From: Cupriavidus sp. D384 | GTDB taxonomy: Bacteria; Pseudomonadota; Gammaproteobacteria; Burkholderiales; Burkholderiaceae | Assembly (NCBI RefSeq): GCF_001652915.1 | Contig: NZ_BBQI01000065.1 | Coordinates: forward strand, 1-64,000 | Direction of reading: 5' to 3' | DNA: 64,000 bases | Part shown: piece after piece, positions 55,404-64,000 of the stretch | Layout: each line of letters starts with the position of its first letter | Position numbering within the stretch: position 1 is the stretch's first letter | Translations under genes and position numbers: made by a program | The notes under the pieces: generated by a model | Told to the model about the DNA's origin: nothing | Databases searched by the model: none | The model's input: the letters and a program-made list of their open reading frames with translations, nothing else

Positions 55404-56468
55404 ATGCAAACCTCCAAGATCCCGGCCACCATCGTTACGGGCTTCCTTGGCAGCGGCAAGACCACCCTGCTGCGCCATATCCTCGACAACGCCAACGGCC
55501 GCCGCATTGCGGTGATCGTCAACGAATTCGGCGAACTGGGCATCGACGGCGAGATCCTGAAGGGTTGCGGTATCGGCTGTGACGATGCGGGCGAGCCCAC
55601 CGGCCAGTTGTACGAACTGGCCAACGGCTGCCTGTGCTGCACGGTGCAGGAGGAGTTTTTTCCGGTGATGGAACAGCTGCTGGAGCGCCGCGACCAGATC
55701 GACCACGTGCTGATCGAAACGTCGGGCCTGGCGCTGCCCAAGCCGCTGGTGCAGGCCTTCCACTGGTCCAGCATCCGCAATGCATTCACGGTGGATTCCG
55801 TGGTGACCGTGGTCGACGGTCCCGCTGCCGCTGCCGGCCAGTTTGCCGCCAATCCGGTGGCGGTGGACGCCCAGCGCCGCGCCGATCCGAACCTGGACCA
55901 CGAATCGCCGCTGCATGAACTGTTCGAAGACCAGCTTGCCAGCGCAGACCTGGTGATCCTGAACAAGACCGACCTGATGGACGCCGCGCAGCTGGCTGCC
56001 GTGGAAGCGCTGGTGCGGCCCGAGATCCCGGCCGAGGTCAAGATCGTGCCGGCGCAGGCCGGCAAGCTCGACGTGAGCATGCTGCTGGGCCTGCAGCGCG
56101 CGTCGGAAGACACGATCCACCTGCGCCCCGATCATCATGGCAGTGCCGACGACCCTGACCACGCCGATCACCATCATGACGAATTCGACTCGGTGGTGGT
56201 GCAGGCGGGCACGGTGGACCGCGATGCGCTGGTGGCGGCGTTGCAGAAGCTGGTGGCCGAGCACACGATCTACCGCGTAAAGGGCTTTGCCACGCTGCCG
56301 GGCAAGGCCATGCGCCTGGTGCTGCATGGCGTGGGCCAGCGCTTCGACAGCTATTTCGATCGCGCGTGGCGTGCCGGCGAGCCGCAGGGCACGCGCGTGG
56401 TGCTGATCGGCCAGGAACTTGACGGCGCCGCGCTGCAGGCGTCGCTGGATGCCGCGCTGGCGCGCTGA
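55404..56468 (+). CDS. cobW: CobW-family GTP-dependent metallochaperone
   Basis: A 354-residue G3E GTPase. Walker A GFLGSGKT (residues 13-20), metal-binding C76-L-C78-C79, GTPase NKTDLM motif, a His/Asp-rich segment (DHHGSADDPDHADHHHDE, near residue 240-260) and the C-terminal CobW domain. CobW is thought to deliver cobalt (or zinc in related COG0523 proteins) to the chelatase. Placed 29 nt upstream of cobN, so a cobalt-delivery role is likely. Confidence 0.93.
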   Translation: MQTSKIPATIVTGFLGSGKTTLLRHILDNANGRRIAVIVNEFGELGIDGEILKGCGIGCDDAGEPTGQLYELANGCLCCTVQEEFFPVMEQLLERRDQIDHVLIETSGLALPKPLVQAFHWSSIRNAFTVDSVVTVVDGPAAAAGQFAANPVAVDAQRRADPNLDHESPLHELFEDQLASADLVILNKTDLMDAAQLAAVEALVRPEIPAEVKIVPAQAGKLDVSMLLGLQRASEDTIHLRPDHHGSADDPDHADHHHDEFDSVVVQAGTVDRDALVAALQKLVAEHTIYRVKGFATLPGKAMRLVLHGVGQRFDSYFDRAWRAGEPQGTRVVLIGQELDGAALQASLDAALAR

Positions 56469-56497
56469 CCGCTGAAGCAGTCCAGGCAACCGAAGCG

Positions 56498-59400
56498 ATG
56501 CACCTGCTGTCCACCCGGCCCGGCGGCTTTGTCGAAGACAGCGCCGTGGTGCTGCGCATCGAACAGACACCGGGCGATATCGTCGTCCTGAGCGCGGCTG
56601 ACACCACGCTGTCGCTACTGGCCGCCGCGGTGCCCAGGCTCGGTGCCGGCTACCCGAGCGTGCGGCTTGCCAACCAGATGTACCTGCGCCAGCCGGCGTC
56701 GCTCGATCTCTATATCGACGAAGTGCTGCAGCACGCGCGGGTGGTGGTGGTGGACCACCTGGGCGGGGCCAGCGACTGGGCCTACGGGCTGGAACGTCTG
56801 CCCGAACTGGCGCGCGCACGCGGTCAGCTGCTGGTGATGTTCTCCGGCGACCTGGACGAGGACGACAACCTGGCGCGGCTTGGCAATGCGCCAGCGGCGC
56901 TGTCGCACCAGCTCTGGCGCTATCTGCGCGAGGGCGGGGCCGGCAATGCCGAACAGTTTTTCCGCTGCCTGGGTCAGCATGCCTGGGGCCACGGCACGCC
57001 GGTGCTGCCAGCGCAGGTGCTGCCGCAGGCCGCGCTCTACCATCGCGATCGCGGCGTAGCCACGGCGGAAGACTGGCAGCGCGAATGGACGGCGCGCGGC
57101 CTCGACGGCGCGCCGGTGGTGGCGTTGCTGTTCTATCGGTCGCACCTGCAGGCCGGCAATACCGATGTGTTCGACGCGATGGCCGAGGCGCTGCTCGATG
57201 CAGGCCTGTGCCCGCTGCCGCTGGCCGTCAGCTCGCTGAAGGAACCGATCTGCCGCGACGTGCTGCAGCGGCTGTGCGACGCGCACGGCGTGTCGCTCGT
57301 GCTCAACACCACGGCGTTCTCGGTGGCGTCGCTCGACAACGCCGGGGACGGAGCCGGTGCCGATCACCCGCTGGCGAACGATGCGCCGGTGCTGCAGGTG
57401 ATCCTGAGCGGCGGCAACCGCGAGGATTGGCTGGCCGACAGCCAGGGCCTGGGCACGCGCGACGTGGCCATGCATGTGGCAATGCCCGAAGTGGACGGCC
57501 GCATCATCACGCGCGCGGTCAGCTTCAAGGGGCTGGCCTATCGCTGCCCGCATACCGAAGTCGATGTGGTGCGCTACCGGCCCGACGCCGAACGCATCGG
57601 CTTCGTGGTCGAACTGGCGCGCCGCTGGTGCCGGTTGCGCACGCTGCCGGCTGCTGAAAAACGCCTGGCGCTGATCCTGGCGAACTATCCGGCCAGCGAA
57701 GGGCGCATCGGCAATGGCGTCGGGCTCGATACGCCGGCATCGGTGGTGCAGATCCTGACCATGTTGCGCGATGCGGGCTATGCCGTAGGGCCGCTGCCTG
57801 CGGATGGCGATGCGCTGATGCATGGGCTGACGCGCGGCGTGACCAACGATCTGGCGCAGCATGCATGGCGCCCGGCGTTCCAGAGCGTGGCGATGGCCGA
57901 TTACCTGGCCTGGCTCGCGCAACTGCCGCAAGCCAACAGGGATGCCATCGCCGCCCGGTGGGGCAGCCCCGAGTCCGATCCGATGGTGCGCCAGGGCCGC
58001 TTCATGATTGCCGGCGTGCGCACCGGCAATGTGTTCGTCGGCATCCAGCCGGCCCGGGCCTATGGCGTGGACGGCTACGCCAGCTATCACGATGCCGAAC
58101 TGGTACCGCCGCACGGCTACCTGGCGTTCTATTTCTGGCTGCGGCACAGTTTCGGCATCGATGCCGTGGTGCATGTCGGCAAGCATGGCAACCTGGAATG
58201 GCTGCCGGGCAAGAGCGTGGCGCTGTCGGATGCCTGCTGGCCCGATGCGATCCTGGGGCCGCTGCCGCACCTGTATCCGTTTATCGTCAATGACCCGGGC
58301 GAGGGTGCGCAGGCCAAGCGGCGCACCCAGGCCGTGATCATCGATCACCTGATGCCGCCGCTCACGCGTGCCGAGAACTATGGGCCGCTGCAGGATCTGG
58401 AGCGCCAGGTCGACGAATACTACGAGGCGCTGACCGTAGACCCGCGCCGCGCAAGGCTGCTACGCCGGGAGATCCTGAAATCGATTGTCGGCCAGCAGCT
58501 TCATCGTGAACTGGGCATCGACGCGCCGGCCAGCGGCGAGGAAGAAGACGCGCTGCTGAACCGCACCGACGCCTGGTTGTGCGAACTGAAGGAGTCGCAG
58601 ATTCGCGACGGGCTGCACGTGTTCGGCATGTCGCCGCAAGGGCGTCAGCGCCGCGATACGCTGGCCGCGCTGGCGCGCTTTCCGGTGGGCGATGGAACCG
58701 ATGGGCGCGCCGGCCTGCTTGCCGCGCTGGCGGCCGACCTGTCGCTGGGCGACGGCTTCGACCCGCTCGATGCCGACTGGGCCGCACCCTGGACCGGGCC
58801 CCGTCCGGCAGCGCTGGCCGCCATCGACGATGGGCCGTGGCGTCATCATGGCGATACGCGCGAGCGGCTCGAAGCGCTGGCGCTGCAACGGCTGGACAAG
58901 GATGAGGGGATCGGGCCGCAGTCGGGCGCCGTGCTGGCACGCTTGCGCGAACAGGTGGCGCCGCGCCTGGATGCCTGCGGCCCGCAGGAACTGCTGCAGC
59001 TGGAGCGCGGCCTGGCAGGCCGCTTCGTTCCCGCCGGGCCCAGCGGCGCACCATCGCGCGGCCGGCCCGATGTGCTGCCCACCGGCCGCAACTTCTATTC
59101 AGTCGACACGCGCGCCGTGCCGACGCGTACGGCGTGGACGCTGGGCCTGCGCGCGGCCGACCAGCTGATCGAGCGGCACCTGCAGGAGCACGGCGAGTAT
59201 CCGCGTGCGGTGGGGCTGTCGGTCTGGGGCACGGCCACCATGCGCACGGGCGGGGACGATATCGCGCAGGCCATGGCGCTGCTGGGCGTGCGGCCCAAAT
59301 GGGCCCATGGCAGCCATCGCGTGGTGGATTTCGAGATCCTGCCGATGGCGATCTTCGACCGTCCGCGCGTGGACGTGACGCTGCGGGTGTCGGGTTTCTT

Positions 59401-60289
59401 CCGCGATGCGTTTGCCAACCTGGTGGCGATCTTCGACGCCGCCGTGCGCGCGGTGGCGGCGCTGGACGAGCCGGAGGACGTCAACCCGATCCGCGCCCGC
59501 GTGCTGGCCGAGCAACGCGCGCTGGCGCAGCAGGGCATGGATGCCGACGCCGCGCTGGAACGGGCCAGCTGGCGCGTATTCGGCGCGCGGCCGGGCGACT
59601 ATGGCACGGGCCTGCAGGCGCTGATCGACGGCCGACGCTGGCAGACCGATGGCGATCTGGCGCAAGCCTTCCTGCACGCGGGCGGCTACGCCTACGGCCA
59701 GCAAGCCGATGGCGTCGAGGCCCGCGACACGTTTGCCACACGGCTGGCGGAGATCGATGTGGTGCTGCAGAACCAGGACAACCGCGAGCACGACATCCTC
59801 GACGCCAACGACTACTACCAGTTCCAGGGCGGCATGGTGGCGGCCGTGCGCCATCTGGGCGGCACGCAGCCGGCCATCTATCATGGCGACCACGCCAACC
59901 CGGCGGCGCCGCGGGTGCGGACGCTGGGCGAGGAGATCGCCCGCGTGATCCGCACGCGCGTGGTCAATCCGAAATGGATCGATGGCGTGAAGCGGCACGG
60001 CTACAAGGGCGCATTTGAAATGGCGGCGACGGTGGACTACCTGTTCGGCTACGACGCCACCGCCCGCGTGGTGGGCGATCACCAGTACGCGCTGGTGGCC
60101 GACGCCTATGTGCATGACGACGCCACGCGCGACTTCCTGGCGCGGCACAACCCGCGCGCGCTGCAGGGCATTTGCGAGCGCCTGCTGGAAGCGATGGAGC
60201 GCGGGCTATGGCAGGAACCGGGCGACCAGCGCGAGCGCATCGCCCACCATCTGCTCGACAACGAACAGCGTCTGGAAGGGATGCAATGA
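56498..60289 (+). CDS. cobN: CobN, large subunit of aerobic cobaltochelatase
   Basis: A 1263-residue cytosolic chelatase large subunit that inserts cobalt into hydrogenobyrinate a,c-diamide. Characteristic HVGKHGNLEWLPGKS, YPFIVNDPGEGAQAKRR and late NPKWIDGVKRHGYKGAFEM segments are present; no signal peptide or membrane helix. Partner ATPase functions come from the following ATPase/vWA locus instead of CobS-CobT. Its stop overlaps the next start as ATGA. Confidence 0.95.
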   Translation: MHLLSTRPGGFVEDSAVVLRIEQTPGDIVVLSAADTTLSLLAAAVPRLGAGYPSVRLANQMYLRQPASLDLYIDEVLQHARVVVVDHLGGASDWAYGLERLPELARARGQLLVMFSGDLDEDDNLARLGNAPAALSHQLWRYLREGGAGNAEQFFRCLGQHAWGHGTPVLPAQVLPQAALYHRDRGVATAEDWQREWTARGLDGAPVVALLFYRSHLQAGNTDVFDAMAEALLDAGLCPLPLAVSSLKEPICRDVLQRLCDAHGVSLVLNTTAFSVASLDNAGDGAGADHPLANDAPVLQVILSGGNREDWLADSQGLGTRDVAMHVAMPEVDGRIITRAVSFKGLAYRCPHTEVDVVRYRPDAERIGFVVELARRWCRLRTLPAAEKRLALILANYPASEGRIGNGVGLDTPASVVQILTMLRDAGYAVGPLPADGDALMHGLTRGVTNDLAQHAWRPAFQSVAMADYLAWLAQLPQANRDAIAARWGSPESDPMVRQGRFMIAGVRTGNVFVGIQPARAYGVDGYASYHDAELVPPHGYLAFYFWLRHSFGIDAVVHVGKHGNLEWLPGKSVALSDACWPDAILGPLPHLYPFIVNDPGEGAQAKRRTQAVIIDHLMPPLTRAENYGPLQDLERQVDEYYEALTVDPRRARLLRREILKSIVGQQLHRELGIDAPASGEEEDALLNRTDAWLCELKESQIRDGLHVFGMSPQGRQRRDTLAALARFPVGDGTDGRAGLLAALAADLSLGDGFDPLDADWAAPWTGPRPAALAAIDDGPWRHHGDTRERLEALALQRLDKDEGIGPQSGAVLARLREQVAPRLDACGPQELLQLERGLAGRFVPAGPSGAPSRGRPDVLPTGRNFYSVDTRAVPTRTAWTLGLRAADQLIERHLQEHGEYPRAVGLSVWGTATMRTGGDDIAQAMALLGVRPKWAHGSHRVVDFEILPMAIFDRPRVDVTLRVSGFFRDAFANLVAIFDAAVRAVAALDEPEDVNPIRARVLAEQRALAQQGMDADAALERASWRVFGARPGDYGTGLQALIDGRRWQTDGDLAQAFLHAGGYAYGQQADGVEARDTFATRLAEIDVVLQNQDNREHDILDANDYYQFQGGMVAAVRHLGGTQPAIYHGDHANPAAPRVRTLGEEIARVIRTRVVNPKWIDGVKRHGYKGAFEMAATVDYLFGYDATARVVGDHQYALVADAYVHDDATRDFLARHNPRALQGICERLLEAMERGLWQEPGDQRERIAHHLLDNEQRLEGMQ

Positions 60290-61335
60290 CCCACTCTGCC
60301 CACGGCGCGGCCATGCGCCCGATCTTTCCGTTCAGCGCCCTGGTGGGGCAGGACGCGCTGCAGCAGGCATTGCTGCTGGCCGCGGTGGACCCCGGCATCG
60401 GTGGCGTGCTGGTCACCGGGCCACGCGGCACGGCCAAGTCCACGGCGGCGCGCGCGTTGGCGGAACTGCTGCCGCACGGCCAGTTCGTGACGCTGCCGCT
60501 GGGCGCCAGCGAGGAGCAACTCACCGGCACGCTGGACCTGGGCCATGTGCTGCAGCAGGGCGAGGTGCGCTTCCAGCCGGGCCTGCTGGCGCGGGCGCAC
60601 GATGGCGTGCTGTATGTCGACGAGGTGAACCTGCTGCCCGATCCGCTGGTGGACCAGTTGCTGGACGTGGCGGCCAGCGGTGTCAATGTGGTGGAGCGCG
60701 ATGGCGTCTCGCACCAGCATCCGGCGCGCTTCGTGCTGGTTGGCACGATGAATCCCGAGGAAGGCGATTTGCGGCCGCAATTGCTGGACCGCTTCGGACT
60801 GGCGCTGGCTTTGTCGAATTACGAAGACCCCGCCGCGCGCCAGGCAATCGTGCGCGCCCGGCTGGCGTTCGATGCCGATCCCAATGCCTTCCGCGCCAGG
60901 ATGGCGCAGCGTCAGCAGGCGCTGGCAAGCCAGGTCGGGCGTGCCCGTGGGGCGCTCGGTGCGCTGGCATTTGGCGATGATGTCCATGACCGTGTCAGCG
61001 CGCTGTGCCTGGAGGCTGCCGTGGACGGCGTGCGCGCCGACCTGGTGATGCTGCGGGCGGCCCGCGCACTGGCCGCGTGGCAGGGCGCGGCGGATATCGA
61101 TGCCAGCCATGTGGACGCCGTGGCCGAGCTGGTGCTCCACCACCGCCGCCACGCTGCCGCGCCCCAGCAGGCGGGACAGGCGGGGCAGGCGGGGCAGGCG
61201 GGGCAGGCGCTGGCGCCGCAGCCCCAGGCAGCGGAGGCCGCCGACCCGTGGGGCGCCCTGCCGCCGCAAGCGTCCGGCATGGCCGAGGTCAAGCCGCTGA
61301 AGCCGTTCGGGAAGCTCGCGCCAAAAAAAGCCTGA
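60286..61335 (+). CDS. ChlI/ChlD N-terminal-type AAA+ chelatase ATPase (zero-frame product)
   Basis: A 349-residue AAA+ ATPase of the magnesium/cobalt chelatase family. Walker A GPRGTAKST at residues 45-53, Walker B GVLYVDEVNLL at 108-117, sensor region LVGTMNPEEGDLRPQLLDRF. The C-terminus is a Gln/Ala/Gly/Pro-rich linker as found between ATPase and vWA parts of ChlD. ATG overlaps the cobN stop. The frame ends just after A7 at 61323-61329; -1 slippage there would extend it into the vWA frame, giving about 579 residues. So this is likely the short product of a chlD-type gene. Confidence 0.9.
   Translation: MTHSAHGAAMRPIFPFSALVGQDALQQALLLAAVDPGIGGVLVTGPRGTAKSTAARALAELLPHGQFVTLPLGASEEQLTGTLDLGHVLQQGEVRFQPGLLARAHDGVLYVDEVNLLPDPLVDQLLDVAASGVNVVERDGVSHQHPARFVLVGTMNPEEGDLRPQLLDRFGLALALSNYEDPAARQAIVRARLAFDADPNAFRARMAQRQQALASQVGRARGALGALAFGDDVHDRVSALCLEAAVDGVRADLVMLRAARALAAWQGAADIDASHVDAVAELVLHHRRHAAAPQQAGQAGQAGQAGQALAPQPQAAEAADPWGALPPQASGMAEVKPLKPFGKLAPKKA
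61168..61209 (+). repeat. 9-bp tandem repeat in the ATPase linker
   Basis: About 4.5 units of CAGGCGGGG (first copy ends in A) encode Gln-Ala-Gly repeats in the linker. Simple repeats of this kind change copy number easily and only alter linker length. Confidence 0.8.
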
Positions 61336-61383
61336 GCCACCGGCGGCCGTCCGGCCCGGAGCGGCCCGGCGGCCATCGGTGGC
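61323..61383 (+). promoter_or_regulatory. programmed -1 ribosomal frameshift signal
   Basis: Slippery A-AAA-AAA at 61323-61329 read as AAA AAA in the zero frame, a 6-nt spacer GCCTGA that contains the zero-frame stop (61333-61335), then a long stem-loop: 7 bp GCCACCG (61336-61342) / CGGTGGC (61377-61383), extended by GGCCG/CGGCC and GGCC/GGCC inner stems. All three parts of a classical bacterial -1 signal are present with standard spacing, and the -1 frame is the vWA frame. Confidence 0.85.
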
Positions 61384-62024
61384 AAACCATCCGTGCGTTA
61401 TCTCAGCCATCCCCGCGCCACGCCGCGCAGGGCGGCACGCCCGGTACGCGCATTCACTGGCCGCGCACGTTGGCGGCCAAGCGGCGCGCGTTGCTGGACG
61501 CCGCGCATCTGCGCTACCGCCGTGCCGATCCGCGCGCCGGGGTACTGCACTGCTTCTTGCTGGACTGTTCGGGTTCGATGGCGCATGGCGAGCCACTGGC
61601 TCTTGCCAAGGGCGTGCTGGCGCGGCTGGTCGAGCGGGCCTATCAGGCGCGCGCCGATGTGGCGCTGGTCTGCTTCGCGGGGCAACACGCCGAGGTGCGC
61701 TTGGCGCCGTCGCGCGCGCGGCCATGGAATGACGACTGGATCCGCCCGATTGCCGGTGGCGGCGGCACGCCGCTGTCGCTGGGTGCCGCCCGGGCCGACC
61801 AATTGCTGGCGTGGCAGGCCAGGCGCCGGCCCGCGCAGCAGCGTTGGCTGTGGCTGCTGACCGATGGCCGCAGCGCCGAGTCGCCCGCGCGGCCGGCCTG
61901 GGCCGATCATGTCGTGGTGGTCGATGTCGAACGGCACACGCTGCCGCTGGGCCGTTGCCGGCAACTGGCGCAGGCCTGGGGCGCCGACTTCCAGACCGCC
62001 GGGTCGCTGCAGGTCGGGCCCTAA
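61329..62024 (+). CDS. vWA (ChlD C-terminal-type) domain, -1 frame extension of the chelatase ATPase
   Basis: The -1 frame reads from the slip site through about 25 linker residues into [17 protein letters not shown] and a von Willebrand A domain with MIDAS elements [14 protein letters not shown] and LTDGRS. Between the ATPase stop and the conserved start of the domain there is no ATG, GTG, TTG or CTG in frame; the first is a TTG at 61470 without a ribosome site. Translation by -1 frameshifting from the ATPase gene is therefore favoured, giving a ChlD-like fusion; separate initiation at 61470 is the alternative. The vWA part would bind metal-dependent partner ATPase rings on CobN. Confidence 0.82.
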   Translation, partial: SLSHRRPSGPERPGGHRWQTIRALSQPSPRHAAQGGTPGTRIHWPRTLAAKRRALLDAAHLRYRRADPRAGVLHCFLLDCSGSMAHGEPLALAKGVLARLVERAYQARADVALVCFAGQHAEVRLAPSRARPWNDDWIRPIAGGGGTPLSLGAARADQLLAWQARRRPAQQRWLWLLTDGRSAESPARPAWADHVVVVDVERHTLPLGRCRQLAQAWGADFQTAGSLQVGP

Positions 62025-62101
62025 AGTTTTGCGGCGGGCCAGCCGTTAGTCCATCGATAGCCCCGGATAACTCGGGGCGGAAATCGAGGAGCGGAACCGT
62101 C

Positions 62102-63196
62102 ATGGGCTGGGACAACTTGAGTATGCGCACCCGATTGGGCGCGGCGTTTGGGGTAATCGTGCTGCTGGTGGCGGCCATGCTGGTGCTGGCGCTGGGCCAG
62201 GTGGCCGATGGCAGCACGCGCAGCTGGCTGTGGACGCTGGCCATCGCGGTGCCGGTATTCAGCGTGATCTGCTGGTTTCGGCTGGCCCGCGCGATCGAGG
62301 AACCGCTCAAGGAGGCCGAGTTCATCGCCGAAACCGTGGCGGCGGGCGACCTGAGCAAGGATTTCGAGACCGAACGCGGTGGCGATTTCGGCCGCCTGCT
62401 GGGCGGACTGGGCGAGATGGAAGACATGCTCACCGACCTGGTGACGCGCATCAAGGGCGCCAGCGATTCGATCTCGTCGGCTTCGCAACAGATCGCGGTG
62501 GGCAATACCGACCTCTCGCAGCGCACCGAGGAACAGGCGGCCACGCTGGAGGAAACCGCATCGAGCATGGGCGAGCTGACCGCCATGGTGAAGCAGAACA
62601 CCGAACGCGCCCGCACGGCCAACGGGCTGGCGGCGTCGGCGTCGGGCATCGCCGAGCGCGGCGGCACCATCGTCAGCAACGTGGTCCAGACCATGGATGC
62701 CATCAGCGTCAGCTCGCGCAAGGTGACCGACATCATCGCCGTGATCGAGGGCATTGCGTTCCAGACCAATATCCTGGCCCTGAACGCGGCCGTGGAAGCG
62801 GCGCGCGCCGGTGAGCAGGGACGCGGCTTTGCCGTGGTGGCGGGCGAGGTGCGCACGCTGGCCCAGCGCAGCGCGGCGGCCGCCAAGGAAATCAACGTGC
62901 TGATCAGCGATTCGGCGCGCCAGGTGGAAAGCGGCTCGGCGCTGGTCGGCCAGGCCGGTCAGACCATGGAGGAAATTGTCCAGGCCGTGCGCCGCGTGAC
63001 GCAGATCCTGGGCGAGATCGCGGTGGCGTCGGAGCACCAGAGCGATGGCATCGAACAGGTCAATGTGGCCGTCACGCAGATGGATGACGTGACGCAGCAG
63101 AACGCCGCGCTGGTGGAGCAGGCTGCGGCGGCGTCGGCCGCACTGGCTGACCAGGCCCAGGAACTGCAGAAGGTGGTGGGCGAGTTCAAGCTGTAA
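62102..63196 (+). CDS. methyl-accepting chemotaxis protein without periplasmic sensor domain
   Basis: A 364-residue chemoreceptor. Two membrane helices (about residues 12-34 and 42-60) are joined by only about 10 residues, so no periplasmic ligand domain exists. A HAMP-like segment and the signalling domain follow, with the highly conserved hairpin tip [42 protein letters not shown] lies 11 nt before the ATG. It may sense membrane state, or cytoplasmic or energy signals. No che genes nearby. Confidence 0.92.
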   Translation: MGWDNLSMRTRLGAAFGVIVLLVAAMLVLALGQVADGSTRSWLWTLAIAVPVFSVICWFRLARAIEEPLKEAEFIAETVAAGDLSKDFETERGGDFGRLLGGLGEMEDMLTDLVTRIKGASDSISSASQQIAVGNTDLSQRTEEQAATLEETASSMGELTAMVKQNTERARTANGLAASASGIAERGGTIVSNVVQTMDAISVSSRKVTDIIAVIEGIAFQTNILALNAAVEAARAGEQGRGFAVVAGEVRTLAQRSAAAAKEINVLISDSARQVESGSALVGQAGQTMEEIVQAVRRVTQILGEIAVASEHQSDGIEQVNVAVTQMDDVTQQNAALVEQAAAASAALADQAQELQKVVGEFKL

Positions 63197-63245
63197 TCGC
63201 CGTCGTGCCCCGAGGCCCGGCCCCTGGCTGCAGGGGCGCCAGGGC

Positions 63246-63980
63246 CTATAGCCTGCCGCCTTGCAGCCAGGCGATCACCGGCGCCCAGAACGTCTTCATG
63301 AAAGGCGTCTCGATGGCGGCGTCGTGCGGCAGGTCTTCGAACACGATAAAGCGGCTCGGGCCTTTCACGGCACGGGCCAGGTGCTCGGCCTGCCGGAACG
63401 GGATGGTCTCGTCGCGCCGGCTGTGAATCAGCATCACCGGCAGCTTCGACACGCGCAGCCGGGCGATGTTGTCCCACGGATTTGGCAGCGCCCACGCCAG
63501 CCAGCGCGGCACCATTCCGGTAGCCACGGCCGCGGCGCGTGCCGAGCAGAAGCCCGCGCCGATCACCAGCCCGTCGGGCAGGGGTCGTAGATCTTCCAGA
63601 ACGTCGAGCAGCACGCCGCTGCCCAGCGAATATCCCATGACATAGTGCCGTGCCGCCTGCGGCGAGGCCGCGCGGAACTGGGCGAAGGCGGCCAGCGCGT
63701 CCTGGCGTAGATGGCTGACACTCGGCGTGCCGGTGCTGGTGCCATAGCCGCTGTAATCGAATACGAACGAACTGATGCCGGCCGCGTGCAGCAATGCCTG
63801 CACGGGCGCCCAGTCGGCCAGAGATTCCTCGTCGCCATGGAAAACCGCCAGCGCGGGTGCCGCCGGGTCGGCAGCTGCCACCCATGAGGCATGCAGCGCC
63901 CGGTCGCCGCTGTCGAACGTGTACTGCCGCGATGCCACGCCCAGGTCATCGGGCTGCAGCGTGCCGACCTCACCGGGCAC
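63246..63980 (-). CDS. alpha/beta hydrolase, possibly continuing past the right edge
   Basis: At least 244 residues. Nucleophile elbow GYSLGSG, oxyanion segment FHGDEESLADW, Asp in HSRRDETIPF and His in LPHDAA fit a serine hydrolase of the YqiA/BAAT-like group. The frame is still open at base 64000 (reading upstream of the GTG at 63980), so the true start may lie outside the window. No signal peptide is visible in the part present. Substrate unknown. Confidence 0.8.
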   Translation of the reverse strand: MPGEVGTLQPDDLGVASRQYTFDSGDRALHASWVAAADPAAPALAVFHGDEESLADWAPVQALLHAAGISSFVFDYSGYGTSTGTPSVSHLRQDALAAFAQFRAASPQAARHYVMGYSLGSGVLLDVLEDLRPLPDGLVIGAGFCSARAAAVATGMVPRWLAWALPNPWDNIARLRVSKLPVMLIHSRRDETIPFRQAEHLARAVKGPSRFIVFEDLPHDAAIETPFMKTFWAPVIAWLQGGRL

Positions 63981-64000
63981 GAACGCATCGCGCTCGATGG

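Noticed and set aside
51195-56819. 1874-codon minus-strand frame opposite the chelatase genes
   Set aside because: Antisense shadow; low-complexity Arg/His/Gln composition and no domain.
61393-61860. GTG at 61393 as the start of the vWA protein
   Set aside because: That GTG is in a different frame from the vWA domain; its product shows no domain features.
1-64000. CRISPR arrays, tRNA or rRNA genes, insertion sequences
   Set aside because: None found on reading both strands; repeats present are short palindromes or a coding minisatellite.

Overview
The window is high-GC DNA from a Gram-negative betaproteobacterium. Gene content and order (imuA-imuB-dnaE2 under a LexA box, hopanoid genes, a Bug-type solute-binding protein, a pel operon, an aerobic-type cobalt chelatase cluster) suggest Burkholderiales, most likely Cupriavidus or Ralstonia-like. 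This assignment is inference; no rRNA or tRNA gene was seen. Almost all of the sequence is chromosomal-style coding DNA, and I saw no IS element, phage gene or CRISPR array.

Layout: (1) 1-0.8 kb, a left-truncated nifQ and a small winged-helix regulator. (2) 0.95-6.9 kb, an SOS mutagenesis cassette imuA-imuB-dnaE2 behind a near-perfect LexA operator. (3) 6.9-10 kb, a minus-strand operon of a Bug solute-binding protein, a class III CoA-transferase and a citrate-synthase-fold citryl-CoA lyase behind a perfect palindrome. (4) 10.2-13.9 kb, hopanoid genes hpnD-shc-hpnG. (5) 13.9-14.8 kb, a BON-like protein and a cold-shock protein with a clear promoter, leader and terminator. (6) 15.7-28.9 kb, a complete pelABCDEFG exopolysaccharide operon. 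(7) 29.2-33.9 kb, an overlapping trio: OmpR-type regulator, LysM/FecR protein, CHASE2 histidine kinase. (8) 34.2-44.4 kb, a second hopanoid/lipid-transport block: mlaA-like, hpnN, hpnM, hpnH, ispH, hpnA, hpnB and a diiron ferritin-like gene 5 nt upstream of hpnB. (9) 44.6-50.6 kb, small unknown genes, an AGE-family isomerase, a LysR/MdtD-like pair and an esterase. (10) 50.7-62.0 kb, a metallochelatase block: a secreted, C-terminally anchored CobN-like protein, CobW, a normal CobN, and a ChlI-like ATPase followed by a vWA reading frame. (11) 62.1-64 kb, a chemoreceptor without a ligand-binding domain and an alpha/beta hydrolase at the right edge.

The two strongest unusual signals lie in the chelatase block. 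The ATPase frame ends in a run of seven A residues (61323-61329), a 6-nt spacer containing its stop codon, and a long stem-loop at 61336-61383. The vWA frame is the -1 frame and has no ordinary start codon after the ATPase stop, so one gene probably makes both a short ATPase and a full ChlD-like ATPase-vWA protein by programmed -1 frameshifting. Just upstream is a CobN paralogue with a signal peptide and a C-terminal membrane anchor, the layout of HmuS-type periplasmic chelatases. Other points worth a look are the diiron gene coupled to hpnB, the lack of a canonical start for hpnA, and an orphan intrinsic terminator in front of the secreted CobN gene.
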